Assembly: GCF_020217485.1 (NCBI RefSeq)
Contig: NZ_JAEKMI010000025.1
Coordinates: 1 to 64,000, forward strand
Length of the DNA: 64,000 bases
DNA from: Mycobacterium sp. WUMAC-067
Lineage (GTDB): Bacteria > Actinomycetota > Actinomycetes > Mycobacteriales > Mycobacteriaceae
Direction: 5' to 3'
Position numbers and translations under genes: made by a program. Of the stretch, positions 52,980-62,238 are shown one piece after another (the stretch's first letter is position 1; every line of letters starts with the position of its first letter). Below the pieces are notes generated by a model. It saw only the letters and a list, made by a program, of their open reading frames with translations. It had not been told where the DNA came from and searched no databases.

Positions 52980-54211
52980 CGAACTCGGCGACCGCCGTCG
53001 ACTCGGTGCTCGACATCCCCGACGAGCCGGATTGGGCCCGCATGCGCGCGGAGACCGGAGCGCGGCTGCGGGCGGCGATGGCCGAACACGGTGTCGACGC
53101 GCTGATCCTGCTGCTGAACGGCTACGTCGGCTACGCCACGGGCGCCAGCTGGCCGCTGTTGGATGCGGGCCTGTCCCACGTGGAGCGCCCCGTCGCGGTG
53201 GTGCTCGCCGATGACGTGTATCCGCACCTGTTCATGCCGTTCCGCAGCGGGGCGTGCGCGGAAGCGCCGGTTCCCGACGACCATCTGCACGGCCCCGCGT
53301 ACCTCGAATTCGACCACGGGGTCGAGGATTTCGCGCGGCGGCTGGCCGGGATCGTCCCGCCGGGAGCGCGCATCGCCGTCGACGAGCTCACCGGGGCGAT
53401 GCGGCGGGCGGCGCCCAAGCTCTTCCCGGCGGGCCCACCGACGGATGCGGCCATCGTGGTCGGCGCCGCGCAGTTGGTGAAGACCCGCGACGAATTGTCC
53501 TGTCTGCGCAGGGCGGCCCGCATCACCGAACAGGCCATCGTGGACGTGCAGCAGGCGCTCGCGCCGGGCGTCCGCCAGATCGATCTTTCGGCCACGTTCG
53601 TGCGTCGCGCGTTCGAGCTGGGCGCCACCACCAACATGCTGGAGGCCATCTGGCAGGTGATGCCGAGCTCCCGGGAAGCCGGGGTATGGACGACGCACGG
53701 CGACCTCGCGCTGCCGTTGCTGCCGACGGATCGCGAACTGGCGGCCGGCGACGTGCTGTGGACCGACATCAGCATCACCTACGCCGGATACTGTTCCGAC
53801 TTCGGGCGAACCTGGGTGGTCGGCGAGCGCCCGACGGCACGACAGCAGGACCAGTTCCGGCAGTGGCGCACTGTCCTCGACGCGGTGCTGGCCGTGACCA
53901 AAGCCGGTGCGACGTCCGGTGATTTGGCGCGCGCGGCGATTGGCGCCAACGGTGGCCGCAAACCCTGGCTGCCGCATTTCTATCTGGGGCACGGCATCGG
54001 CACCTATCCCGCCGAGGCGCCGATGATCGGCACGGATCTCGGCGCGGAGTTCGACGACAACTTCGTCTTCCCGCCCGGCATGGTGCTGGTCTTGGAACCG
54101 GTCATGTGGGAGGACGGCACGGGAGGCTATCGGAGTGAGGAGATCGTGGTAATCACCGAGGACGGCTACGTGCCGATCACCGACTACCCCTACACCCCCT
54201 ATGACGACTGA
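52976..54211 (+). CDS. M24 family metallopeptidase (Xaa-Pro dipeptidase-like), ligands intact
   Basis: The 411-residue pita-bread protein has a creatinase-type N-terminal domain and an M24 domain. The five metal ligands are visible: Asp in WTDISITYAG near 263, Asp in CSDFGRTW near 274, His in GHGIGTYP near 338, Glu in LVLEPVMW near 373 and Glu in YRSEEIV near 388. It could cleave peptides or act on small C-N bonds as in creatinase or ectoine hydrolase. It is followed by a paralogue overlapping by 11 bases. Confidence 0.88.
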   Translation: MTNSATAVDSVLDIPDEPDWARMRAETGARLRAAMAEHGVDALILLLNGYVGYATGASWPLLDAGLSHVERPVAVVLADDVYPHLFMPFRSGACAEAPVPDDHLHGPAYLEFDHGVEDFARRLAGIVPPGARIAVDELTGAMRRAAPKLFPAGPPTDAAIVVGAAQLVKTRDELSCLRRAARITEQAIVDVQQALAPGVRQIDLSATFVRRAFELGATTNMLEAIWQVMPSSREAGVWTTHGDLALPLLPTDRELAAGDVLWTDISITYAGYCSDFGRTWVVGERPTARQQDQFRQWRTVLDAVLAVTKAGATSGDLARAAIGANGGRKPWLPHFYLGHGIGTYPAEAPMIGTDLGAEFDDNFVFPPGMVLVLEPVMWEDGTGGYRSEEIVVITEDGYVPITDYPYTPYDD

Positions 54212-55319
54212 AGTTCTGCCCGACCCCGTGGCGTTGCGCTCGGGGCGCCGGGAACGCGCGCTGGCCCAGATGGACGAGCATGGTCTGGACATCCTGGTGC
54301 TCGGGCGGCAGGCCAACATTCGTTACGTCACCGGCGCGCCGCAGCTGTGGATCGCCGGGACACGACCGTTCGGTCCGATGTGTGTGCTGGTGCGTGCCAC
54401 TAAGGACATCTACCTCAACAGCACCGACGATGAGGGGGTCCCGGAGGAGATCGACCACGATCACCTCTACGGGCTGGCCTGGAACCCGATGACGCTCATC
54501 GACGTGCTGAAGAAGGTCGACGGCGCAGAGTCGGCGCGGCGGGTCGGAACCGATGCGATCACACCGACTTTCGCCGCGCTGCTGCCCGAGGCATTTCCCC
54601 ACGCGGAACTCGTCGACGCCGAGCCGGCGATGCGCGCGGCTCGGCGCATCAAGACGCCCGACGAAATCGCCGCGATGGAGGCGGCCCTTCGCGTCGCCGA
54701 CCACGGACTCGCCACTGCCCTGGGCGAATTGGCGCCCGCGGTGTCGGAGCGGACCCTGGCCGGGGTGATGATGGAGGCGATGGCCGCCGGCGGGGTGAGC
54801 ACGCCGGCCACCCAGGACGCCGCGTGGGTGACGTCGCGGGAACAGCCGTGGCGCCGCGCTTCTGCGCACGAGATCGGATCGGGCGATCTCGTCGCGTTCG
54901 CCGCGGGCGCGTTGGCGGACGGCTACGTCGCGGAAGTGGGACGCACCTGGCCCGCCGGCGACGCCGTCAGCGGCGATGTGCGCGAGCTCTTCTCGCGGTC
55001 GAACACGTTGTACGACACGATGCTCGCCGCGTGCCGTCCCGGCGCACCCACCCGCGATCTGCTCGCCGCCTATGAGGCGGTCGGTGAGCCGATACCGCCG
55101 ATGCCGATCGCGCACGGGCTGGGGCTGGGTTTCGACCCGCCGGTCGTGTCCGAAGCCCTGCTGGCCGCGGGCGAGCACGACCAACTCGAGGCGGGCATGG
55201 TGTTGGCGATCACCGGTTATGTGTGGCGGCAGGGCGCCGGCGCGGTGTTCCGCCGCGACACCGTCCACATCACCGAGGAGGGCGTCGATGTGCTGACCAC
55301 CAGTCCTGCTTGGGGTTAG
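54201..55319 (+). CDS. M24 family protein with degenerate metal site
   Basis: This 372-residue paralogue of the preceding protein keeps the fold motifs (LGRQANIRYVTGAP, GYVAEVGRTW, AHGLGLGFDPP, GMVLAITGYVW, FRRDTVHIT). Aligned with its neighbour, the first Asp is Ala, the second Asp is Glu, the first Glu is Thr and the last Glu is Arg; only the His remains. It is thus probably metal-free, either a creatinase-like enzyme or a non-catalytic partner forming a heterodimer with the intact copy. Last gene of the operon. Confidence 0.85.
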   Translation: MTTEVLPDPVALRSGRRERALAQMDEHGLDILVLGRQANIRYVTGAPQLWIAGTRPFGPMCVLVRATKDIYLNSTDDEGVPEEIDHDHLYGLAWNPMTLIDVLKKVDGAESARRVGTDAITPTFAALLPEAFPHAELVDAEPAMRAARRIKTPDEIAAMEAALRVADHGLATALGELAPAVSERTLAGVMMEAMAAGGVSTPATQDAAWVTSREQPWRRASAHEIGSGDLVAFAAGALADGYVAEVGRTWPAGDAVSGDVRELFSRSNTLYDTMLAACRPGAPTRDLLAAYEAVGEPIPPMPIAHGLGLGFDPPVVSEALLAAGEHDQLEAGMVLAITGYVWRQGAGAVFRRDTVHITEEGVDVLTTSPAWG

Positions 55320-55447
55320 CCTGGGCGGCGTCGGTCCTTCCCGGCCCCACGGGCGCGATTACGGATACCGGAAACGGATATCGAAATCCCTTGTGTCACT
55401 GCGGTTTCAGTGGTCACAATCCGCGGTTTTTTGTCGGTGGCCGTTCC

Positions 55448-55453
55448 TACACT
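55448..55453 (+). promoter_or_regulatory. leaderless -10 of the DUF222/HNH gene
   Basis: TACACT ends seven bases before the ATG at 55461, so transcription probably begins at the start codon. It decides the start in favour of 55461 over 55410. Confidence 0.5.
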
Positions 55454-55460
55454 TTGGGGC

Positions 55461-56825
55461 ATGGGTTCGAGCAGTCGGGATGAGATCGTCGAGGTCTTCG
55501 AAGCGCTCGATGCCGACCTGGACCGGTTGTGCGCGTTGTCCTTTGAGGTGTTCACCACCCCGGAACGGTTGCGCACGCTCGAGCGCATCGAACGCGTTGC
55601 GCGCCGGCTGCGCGCCCCCCAGCATGAGTTGATCAATCAGCTGCGCGCCCAGGCCACCACGACAGAACTCGGTGGCACCCTGCGTTGTGCGCTGGCCGAT
55701 CGGTTACGCATCACCAAGTCCGAGGCCGGCCGCCGGGTGGACGAAGCCGCTGATCTCGGGGAACGTCAAGCGTTGACCGGGGAGGTGTTGGCCCCCACCT
55801 TGAGCGCCACAGCGGCCGCCCAACGCCAAGGATTGATCGGCGACGGACACGTGCGGGTCATCCGCGGTTTCTTTGCCAACCTGCCGTCCGGGGGCGACCC
55901 GTGCATCCACGAGCACGCCGACCAAGATTTGGCGCAGCAGGCCCGCGGCTTTCGCCCCGATGAGTTGCATAAATACGCCCACCGGCTGATGGGCTGGATC
56001 AACCCCGACGGCAAACTCAAAGACGGCGAGCGTGCCCGCAAGCGCGGCATCACCGTCGGCGCCCAGCAATACGACGGCATGTCACCCATCCGCGGCTATC
56101 TGACCCCCGAGGCGCGCGCCACCTTCGAACCCGTGCTGGCCAAGCTGGGCGCCCCCGGCGCCTGCAATCCTGACGACGACGTTCCGTTCATCGATGAGGT
56201 TCCCGATGACGATGCAGTGCGCCGTGACCTGCGTACCCCAGCCCAGCGCAATCACGACGGTCTGCTGGTCGGGCTGCGCACCCTGCTGGCCTCCGGGGAG
56301 CTGGGGTGCCACAACGGCCTACCCGTGTCGGTCGTGGTCTCCACCAGCCTGCAGGAGCTCGAAGCCGCGGCAGGTAAAGGTATCACCGGCGGGGGCTCGT
56401 TGGTGCCGATGTCGGATCTGATCCGCATGGCCAGCCACGCCCACCACTATTTGGCGATCTTCGACCGCGGCAGGGCTCTGGCGTTACACCACACCAAGCG
56501 GCTGGCCTCTCCCGCTCAGCGAATCATGTTGTACGCCAAGGACCGGGGCTGCACGAAACCGGGCTGTGACGCGCCGGCGTATCACAGCCAGGTCCACCAC
56601 GTGAGCGGCTGGACCACCACGCATCGCACCGACATCGACGACCTCACCCTGGCCTGCGGACCGGATAACCGGCTAGCCGAAAAGGGTTGGACCACCCGCA
56701 AAAACGCCCGCGGCGACACCGAATGGCTCCCACCGGCCCACCTCGACCACGGACAACCCCGCACCAACGCCTTCCATCACCCCGAACGATTCCTGAATTA
56801 CGACGGCGACGACGACCCAGTTTGA
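55461..56825 (+). CDS. DUF222/HNH endonuclease domain protein (13E12 repeat family)
   Basis: The 454-residue protein has an N-terminal DUF222 domain (about residues 30-300, with LRCALADRLRITKSEAGRRV) and a C-terminal HNH motif: DRGCTKPGCDAP near 373, SQVHHVSGW near 386 and NRLAEKGW. This is the mycobacterial 13E12 repeat family, present in many copies per genome and linked in M. tuberculosis to prophage attachment. It is one gene between two catabolic operons. Nuclease activity is predicted from the motif only. Confidence 0.9.
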   Translation: MGSSSRDEIVEVFEALDADLDRLCALSFEVFTTPERLRTLERIERVARRLRAPQHELINQLRAQATTTELGGTLRCALADRLRITKSEAGRRVDEAADLGERQALTGEVLAPTLSATAAAQRQGLIGDGHVRVIRGFFANLPSGGDPCIHEHADQDLAQQARGFRPDELHKYAHRLMGWINPDGKLKDGERARKRGITVGAQQYDGMSPIRGYLTPEARATFEPVLAKLGAPGACNPDDDVPFIDEVPDDDAVRRDLRTPAQRNHDGLLVGLRTLLASGELGCHNGLPVSVVVSTSLQELEAAAGKGITGGGSLVPMSDLIRMASHAHHYLAIFDRGRALALHHTKRLASPAQRIMLYAKDRGCTKPGCDAPAYHSQVHHVSGWTTTHRTDIDDLTLACGPDNRLAEKGWTTRKNARGDTEWLPPAHLDHGQPRTNAFHHPERFLNYDGDDDPV

Positions 56826-56827
56826 CG

Positions 56828-58102
56828 CTAGGGCACCGCGTCATCGAGCAGGTCCCCCACTCGATGACATTCCCACGCGCTGAGCAGGTTCGACAGCATC
56901 TGCAGTGGCGCGCGCACGCTTTCGTCGTCCCGGATGCGTGGATCCTTGCGCGTGCCGGGCACGGCGTCGAATCGCTTGCGGATCAGGGCCGGCACGTCCA
57001 ACAACCAGGCGACCCCCATGGCGGCCGCATAGAGCAGCATGTGCCGACGCAACCGGGACGGGTCGAGACGTGGACCGCCGCAGCGCTCGTATTCCATGAC
57101 GAAGAGGGTCAGCAGCTCGTCGAGATGCGCGTCCCACATCTCGGTCTCGGCGCCGGACATCGCTCCCCACAGCGCCATGCCCAGATTCATCTGGGCGACG
57201 CATCCCCAGTCCATCAGGCCGCAGTGCAACGCGCCGTCGGTGTCGCGCCAGAACCACGCGTTGTCGATGTTGGCGTTCCAGTGGCACAGCGCGACATAGT
57301 CGGAGTCGTCGGCCAGTTGGTGCGCGATGGTGTGCTCATGGAGCGCCACGCGGGCTACGTCATCGCGCAGGCGGGCCAGGAATTCCGGCGAGCCGACGTT
57401 CGCCGGCAGCAACCCGGGATGGGTGCGCGCGAATTCGGCAAGTTGGTTCACCCGTCGGTCCAGCTGCTCCGCGGACAACGCCGCCCGCTCCCCGACCGTC
57501 GCGGCCCGCACGTCCAACGGAAAGTGAGCGGTCAATTCCGCGGGCAGCCGGCCGGAGCGATGCGTGCCGGCCAGGCGCGCGAGCGCGGTCAGCAGCGCGC
57601 GGTAGTGCTCGAGGGGTTCGGGCATTTCGTAGTCGAGGCACTTGTGGTACTGGCGCTCGATACCGTTGCCACCGAAGGTGATCCGCTCGGTGATCAGTAG
57701 GCCGGTGCCGGTTTGACCGTGGTAATCGGCGAACTGCGCGCAGGGTATGGCGATGGGGAATTCGGGGGCGCGCGACAGCGAGGCGAAGCGGACTTCGGGT
57801 TCCATCTGTGTCTTTCCGCGATCGCGCACCGGATTGTCGAAATCGCGGGAGAACTTGACGAACAGGTCGGTGTGCAGATCGGGTGCGGGACGGTCGTATT
57901 CGACCGACAACACCACTTTCCGTCCGGTGCTGCCGCCGTCGATCTCGCGGTAGTCGCCGATGTGGACAACGCTGTTGTCGTCGAGTGTCCCGGCCGCCCG
58001 AAAGGCCTTCGTGAGGAACGAAGCTCCACCGCTGAGCAGGGTCGCGGGGTCCGCCGGGATCGGCAATCCATACTGATCACCGATCACCCAGTGCGAACTC
58101 AC
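56828..58102 (-). CDS. phosphotransferase (APH/ecdysteroid kinase-like) family protein
   Basis: The 424-residue kinase-like protein has the catalytic loop ALCHWNANIDNAWFW near residue 275 (H-x-N) and the metal-binding Asp in CGLMDWGCV near 297, with a Lys-containing strand (TDLFVKFSR) near 85. This aminoglycoside/choline-kinase-like fold phosphorylates small hydroxyl compounds. It is the last gene of a minus-strand operon with an SDR four bases upstream, so it may phosphorylate a pathway alcohol. Confidence 0.86.
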   Translation of the reverse strand: MSSHWVIGDQYGLPIPADPATLLSGGASFLTKAFRAAGTLDDNSVVHIGDYREIDGGSTGRKVVLSVEYDRPAPDLHTDLFVKFSRDFDNPVRDRGKTQMEPEVRFASLSRAPEFPIAIPCAQFADYHGQTGTGLLITERITFGGNGIERQYHKCLDYEMPEPLEHYRALLTALARLAGTHRSGRLPAELTAHFPLDVRAATVGERAALSAEQLDRRVNQLAEFARTHPGLLPANVGSPEFLARLRDDVARVALHEHTIAHQLADDSDYVALCHWNANIDNAWFWRDTDGALHCGLMDWGCVAQMNLGMALWGAMSGAETEMWDAHLDELLTLFVMEYERCGGPRLDPSRLRRHMLLYAAAMGVAWLLDVPALIRKRFDAVPGTRKDPRIRDDESVRAPLQMLSNLLSAWECHRVGDLLDDAVP

Positions 58103-58106
58103 AGCA

Positions 58107-58868
58107 CTACCAGGTCTGTTCGGCGGCGCGCACCAGCATGTGGTTGACCGCCACCCGTCGGTCGCGGGTGACCATGAACAGGACCGCGTCGGCGATGTCC
58201 TCGGGCCGCAGCATGACCATGCCCGACGTCTGCTTTTCGAAGGCCTCCCGCGAGGATTCGGCCAGATGGCTGAAGATCTCGGTATCCACCGTTCCCGGGC
58301 CCACCACGCCGACGCGCACCCGCTTGCCGAGCACCTCTTGGCGGATGCCTTCGCTGAACGCGTTGACCCCGAACTTGGTCAGCGAATACACGGCGGTATT
58401 CGGCCGGGCCACCCACCCGGCGGTGGAACTGATGGTCACCAGGTCCGCCACGCCGCGGGGCGAGTCGGCGGCGGCGTCGATCAGGTGCGGTAGCGCCGCG
58501 CGCGTCGCGTAGAGGACACCCTGCACGTTGACGGCCACCATGTTGTCCCAATCCTGCAGCGAGGCTTCGGTCGCGGGCGCCGACTGCATTAGGCCGGCGT
58601 TGTTCACCAAGGTGTCGAGGCGCCCGAACTCAGCGATGGTGCGCTGCACGGCGGCCGCGACCTGCTCGGCGTCGGTGACGTCGGCGGCGACGACGAGCGC
58701 TGTGCCGCCGGAGGATTCGATCTCGGCCTTCAGCTCCGCCAGTCGGTCGCCGCGGCGCGCGAGAAGGGCCACCGCCGCGCCCTCGGCGGCCAGCGCTTTG
58801 GCCGTCGCCGCTCCGATGCCACTACTGGCGCCGGTCACCAGGGCCGCGGTCTGCGCCAAGATTGTCAT
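58107..58868 (-). CDS. SDR family oxidoreductase
   Basis: The 253-residue short-chain dehydrogenase has ALVTGASSGIGAATAKAL near residue 8, NNAG near 85, Ser in TISSTAGW near 140 and YSLTKFGVNAF (YxxxK) near 156. It resembles clavulanate-dehydrogenase-like SDRs. The ATG overlaps the stop of the CoA-transferase gene (ATGA), showing tight coupling in the minus-strand operon. Confidence 0.92.
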   Translation of the reverse strand: MTILAQTAALVTGASSGIGAATAKALAAEGAAVALLARRGDRLAELKAEIESSGGTALVVAADVTDAEQVAAAVQRTIAEFGRLDTLVNNAGLMQSAPATEASLQDWDNMVAVNVQGVLYATRAALPHLIDAAADSPRGVADLVTISSTAGWVARPNTAVYSLTKFGVNAFSEGIRQEVLGKRVRVGVVGPGTVDTEIFSHLAESSREAFEKQTSGMVMLRPEDIADAVLFMVTRDRRVAVNHMLVRAAEQTW

Positions 58869-61216
58869 GATCCGCCCGTCGGTTGCGTGCCCAATATTTC
58901 CTGCAGAACGTAATCCGTGTCCTCGCCCAGGTCGGGCGCGCCGCGCGCAATCCGCGCGGGGTTGCGCGCCATCCGCCAGGACGGTCCGAGCACGGGCCGC
59001 TGGCCTTCGCGATGGTCCGAAACGAAACGATACAGCTCGCGGTCCCAGAGTTGTTGGTCGGCAATCACATCCATGGCGGTGGCGCTCTTGGTGGCCGGCA
59101 CTCCCGCCGTTCGTAGCCGATGAGCGAGTTCCTCGGCGTCGAGGCCGCGGGTCAGCGACGCGAGATCGGCGTCGAGGGGTTCGACGTGCCGGCGTCGGTC
59201 CTCTGACGTGGCGTAGCGGGGGTCGCCGGCCAGCGAGGCGGCACCGAGCACGCCGCACAACCGCCGCCATTCGGTGTCGTTGGAGACGGCCACGCTGACC
59301 CAAGAGCCATCCGCGCACGGGTAGCAGCCGTGCGGGCACATGTCGGGGTGGTGGTTTCCGTCGGCGCCGAGTCGTCGCCCGGTGAGGCTGTGTTCGAGCA
59401 GGCTATCCCCGATCATCGAGGAGAGGGTTTCGACGGCCGACACGTCGACGAATTGCCCTGCGCCGCTGAGCTCGCGGTGCAGCAGGGCCACCACGGCGGC
59501 GTATGCGGCCGCCGCGCCGACGGTGGAATCCCCGTAGCGCATGCTGGTTCCGAGCGGGGGCCCGCCGGCGTAGCCGACGAGCGGCGCGAGGCCGGCCAGG
59601 GCGGCGAAGCAGGGCGCGTAGCCGGTCTGATGTCCCAGCGGCCCGTCGTTGCCCCACATCTTGATCGACACCGAGATGATGTCGGGTTTGATATCGGTGA
59701 GCCGGTCGTACCCGAGGCCTTGGCGCTCCATCGCGCCCGGCCGCAGGTTGTTGATGACGATGTCGCTGCGGGCGATCAGGTCCCGCAGTTGCGCCATGCC
59801 CTCGGCGGACTTGATGTCGATGTCGACGCTCAAGATCTCGGGGTTGATGCTGAGGAAGAACGGCGCGTGGTTGATGTCGGTGCCGCCGTAGGCCCGCATC
59901 TCCTCGGGCAGCGCCGAGGTTTCGACCTTGATCACCTCGGCGCCCAACAGCGCCAGCAGCTTGCCCGCGTACGGGCCGGCCCACACCTTGGTGAGTTCGA
60001 CGACGCGCACGCCCTCCAGCGGGCCACCGCGCGGTGCCTTGGGTGGCTTCAACTGCGCCGAATGCACCGCCGGTGAAGCGTGTGGAGTGTCGACGAGGTC
60101 CGGGATCGACGCGGTGTGCTGGCCGAGGGCGGGTGCCGCAGAGGCGATTTCAGCGGGGGACGCGCTGAACAGGTACGGCACCGTGGGGTATGCCGCGTCG
60201 CCGAGCACGGGGTGGCTCACGTCGGAAAAGAAGCCGCGGTGACGGTACTGGGGTGAGCGGTGCAGGTCGGCGGCCTCGTTGACCGGCACCAGCGGCACGC
60301 CCAGGCGCTGAGCCTCGTCGGCCGCCGTCTCCTTGGACAGGTCGCGGACCCATGCCGCGAATCCCCGCTGGAACGCGGCGACCTTGTCCGGGGTGACGGA
60401 GAACTCCAGCCAGTCGTCGTCGAAGTCGTCGAGCCAAATCGGGCGGCCCATCAGCTCCTTGACGCCGAGCCAGTGGGCGCGGCTGGTCAGGTACAGATAG
60501 ACAAAGCCGTCGGCACAGGCGAAGAACGACGCCGGGCCCTGCTGGTCGTAGTCGTCGCGGGTGCCGAGGGCGGGGACTTCGCCGGTGACCAGGCGTCCGA
60601 GAACGCAATCGGCCCGCGAGACCAGCACCGCCTGCTGCGAGACGTCGATGGTCTCGCCCCGGCCCGAGTGCAGGCGCCCGAACAACGCGGCCGCGACGCA
60701 CAGCGCCGCCTCCAGCCCCGCCTCGTAGTCGGGCAGGAATCGGCCCGGCCCCCGCAGCGGCGGCCTGGTCGGGTCCGGATGGCTGGGAGTGTGATATCCC
60801 CAGCCGCTGGCGTGGAACACGTTGATGCTCTTCGCATTCGCGTACTCGGCCGGGGCGTCACGGCCGAACGGCGTGATGGAGCAGCACACTGCGCTCGGGT
60901 GCCGCAGCGCCCAATCAATGTCGCCGTCGTCGATGACCGCGTCGGCGCCGCCGATGAGTCGATCCAGACGCTCGGCGCCTGTTCGCGAGGCGGTGTCGAG
61001 AACGACGGAACGTTTGTTGGTGTTGAGGTAGGCGAACAATGCGCCGCCCTCAACGCCGTCGCCGAGACGGGGCGCCATGGCCCGCGTCGGGCTGCCGCGT
61101 CCCGGCGCTTCGACCTTGATCACCTCGGCGCCGAAGTCGGCCAGCAACTTTCCGCAGTACTCCCCCGCGACCGACCCCGCCAGTTCGACGACCCTGAAGG
61201 CCGTCAGCGCCGACAT
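58865..61216 (-). CDS. tandem-domain family III (CaiB/BaiF) CoA-transferase
   Basis: The 783 residues contain two complete CoA-transferase domains in one chain, about 1-385 and 400-783. Each has the opening (FRVVELAGSVAGEYCGKLLA; VRVVELTKVWAGPYAGKLLA), GAEVIKVE and a catalytic-type Asp (FLPDYEAG near 168; RYGDSTVG near 568). Such double enzymes occur in mycobacteria; the usual interlocked dimer may form within one chain. It lies between a crotonase and an SDR, coupled to the latter. Confidence 0.9.
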   Translation of the reverse strand: MSALTAFRVVELAGSVAGEYCGKLLADFGAEVIKVEAPGRGSPTRAMAPRLGDGVEGGALFAYLNTNKRSVVLDTASRTGAERLDRLIGGADAVIDDGDIDWALRHPSAVCCSITPFGRDAPAEYANAKSINVFHASGWGYHTPSHPDPTRPPLRGPGRFLPDYEAGLEAALCVAAALFGRLHSGRGETIDVSQQAVLVSRADCVLGRLVTGEVPALGTRDDYDQQGPASFFACADGFVYLYLTSRAHWLGVKELMGRPIWLDDFDDDWLEFSVTPDKVAAFQRGFAAWVRDLSKETAADEAQRLGVPLVPVNEAADLHRSPQYRHRGFFSDVSHPVLGDAAYPTVPYLFSASPAEIASAAPALGQHTASIPDLVDTPHASPAVHSAQLKPPKAPRGGPLEGVRVVELTKVWAGPYAGKLLALLGAEVIKVETSALPEEMRAYGGTDINHAPFFLSINPEILSVDIDIKSAEGMAQLRDLIARSDIVINNLRPGAMERQGLGYDRLTDIKPDIISVSIKMWGNDGPLGHQTGYAPCFAALAGLAPLVGYAGGPPLGTSMRYGDSTVGAAAAYAAVVALLHRELSGAGQFVDVSAVETLSSMIGDSLLEHSLTGRRLGADGNHHPDMCPHGCYPCADGSWVSVAVSNDTEWRRLCGVLGAASLAGDPRYATSEDRRRHVEPLDADLASLTRGLDAEELAHRLRTAGVPATKSATAMDVIADQQLWDRELYRFVSDHREGQRPVLGPSWRMARNPARIARGAPDLGEDTDYVLQEILGTQPTGGS

Positions 61217-61235
61217 GTGCGCCCTCGCAAGGCGG

Positions 61236-62204
61236 TCAGGGCTTCGCGCGACCGGAGCGGCTCAGTCGCCACTCCGGTGGGAAGTTCATGTCGTTGTCCT
61301 TGACGACGTTGTTGAGGCCCTTCTCGAAGGTGCCCGCGGTCAGGTCGACCTCTTGCGCGTCATTGGCGATCATCGGCAGCATGCCCTCGACCATGCCGGT
61401 CAGCAGGCTGCCGAAGTACTCGCCCTTGTGCTGCTTGTAGAGCTCCAGGAAGGTCTTCTGCACGGCCACGGTGTCGGTCGGGCGGGCCTTCGAGCACGCC
61501 AGCGCGTACTTGAGGGTCTCGTCTTCCAGCTTGTCGCGGGGCACCACGCTGTTGACGAAGCCGCAGTCGTACATCTCCTTGGCGCTGAACGGCCTTCCGG
61601 TGAACAGCATTTCGGAGAACTTGCGCAGGCCCATCGTCTCGGCCCACCACCACAGCCGTGGGCCCCAGCCCACGTAGCGGAACGCCGGGTGGCCGAACAG
61701 GGCGTCGTCGGAGGAGATCACCAGGTCGGCGTCGCCGGCCTGGTAGAAGTGCCACCCGTAGCAGTAGCCCTTGGCCTCGATGATGCTGATCTTCCGAAGT
61801 TCTTGCAGCGGACGGTTTCCCGCGCGCGCCTTGGCGTAGAAGTCGGTGACCGTGGACAGGTAGCGGTAGGAGCCGCCGGGCGGGTACTTGACGTCGTCGT
61901 CGTTGATCGCGAGTTCGTGCAACAGGGGCATGCCCGGGTTCTCCAGCATCCCGCGCTGTTCGGGCAGGTCTCCGCCGCTACCAAAATCCTCACCCTCGCC
62001 GCGGATCACGACGACCTTGACGTCGTCGTCGACGTTGCACTTGTGGATCAGATCGGCGTAGTTCTGCCGCATCCCCAGGGTGGTGGAGTTCTGCGCGTCG
62101 GGGCGGTCGAAGGTGATGTAGGCGATGCGGTTCTTCTTATCCTTTTCGAACTTGATGTACTGCTCGGCTTCCTTCTTCATTTCTTCGTAGTCGTACTCGG
62201 GCAT
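61236..62204 (-). CDS. crotonase-family enoyl-CoA hydratase
   Basis: The 322-residue crotonase has oxyanion-hole segments DFGSGGDLPEQ near residue 72 and AKGYCYGWHFYQAGDADLVI near 145. The second segment has Trp-His where most family members have two Gly, which could alter substrate fit. The N-terminus is charged and helical (DYEEMKKEAEQYIKFEKDKK). It lies 19 bp before the CoA-transferase and 34 bp after the SDR. Confidence 0.88.
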   Translation of the reverse strand: MPEYDYEEMKKEAEQYIKFEKDKKNRIAYITFDRPDAQNSTTLGMRQNYADLIHKCNVDDDVKVVVIRGEGEDFGSGGDLPEQRGMLENPGMPLLHELAINDDDVKYPPGGSYRYLSTVTDFYAKARAGNRPLQELRKISIIEAKGYCYGWHFYQAGDADLVISSDDALFGHPAFRYVGWGPRLWWWAETMGLRKFSEMLFTGRPFSAKEMYDCGFVNSVVPRDKLEDETLKYALACSKARPTDTVAVQKTFLELYKQHKGEYFGSLLTGMVEGMLPMIANDAQEVDLTAGTFEKGLNNVVKDNDMNFPPEWRLSRSGRAKP

Positions 62205-62238
62205 AGTCTTCTTCTTTCAGTTGAATTTTTGTTAATGC

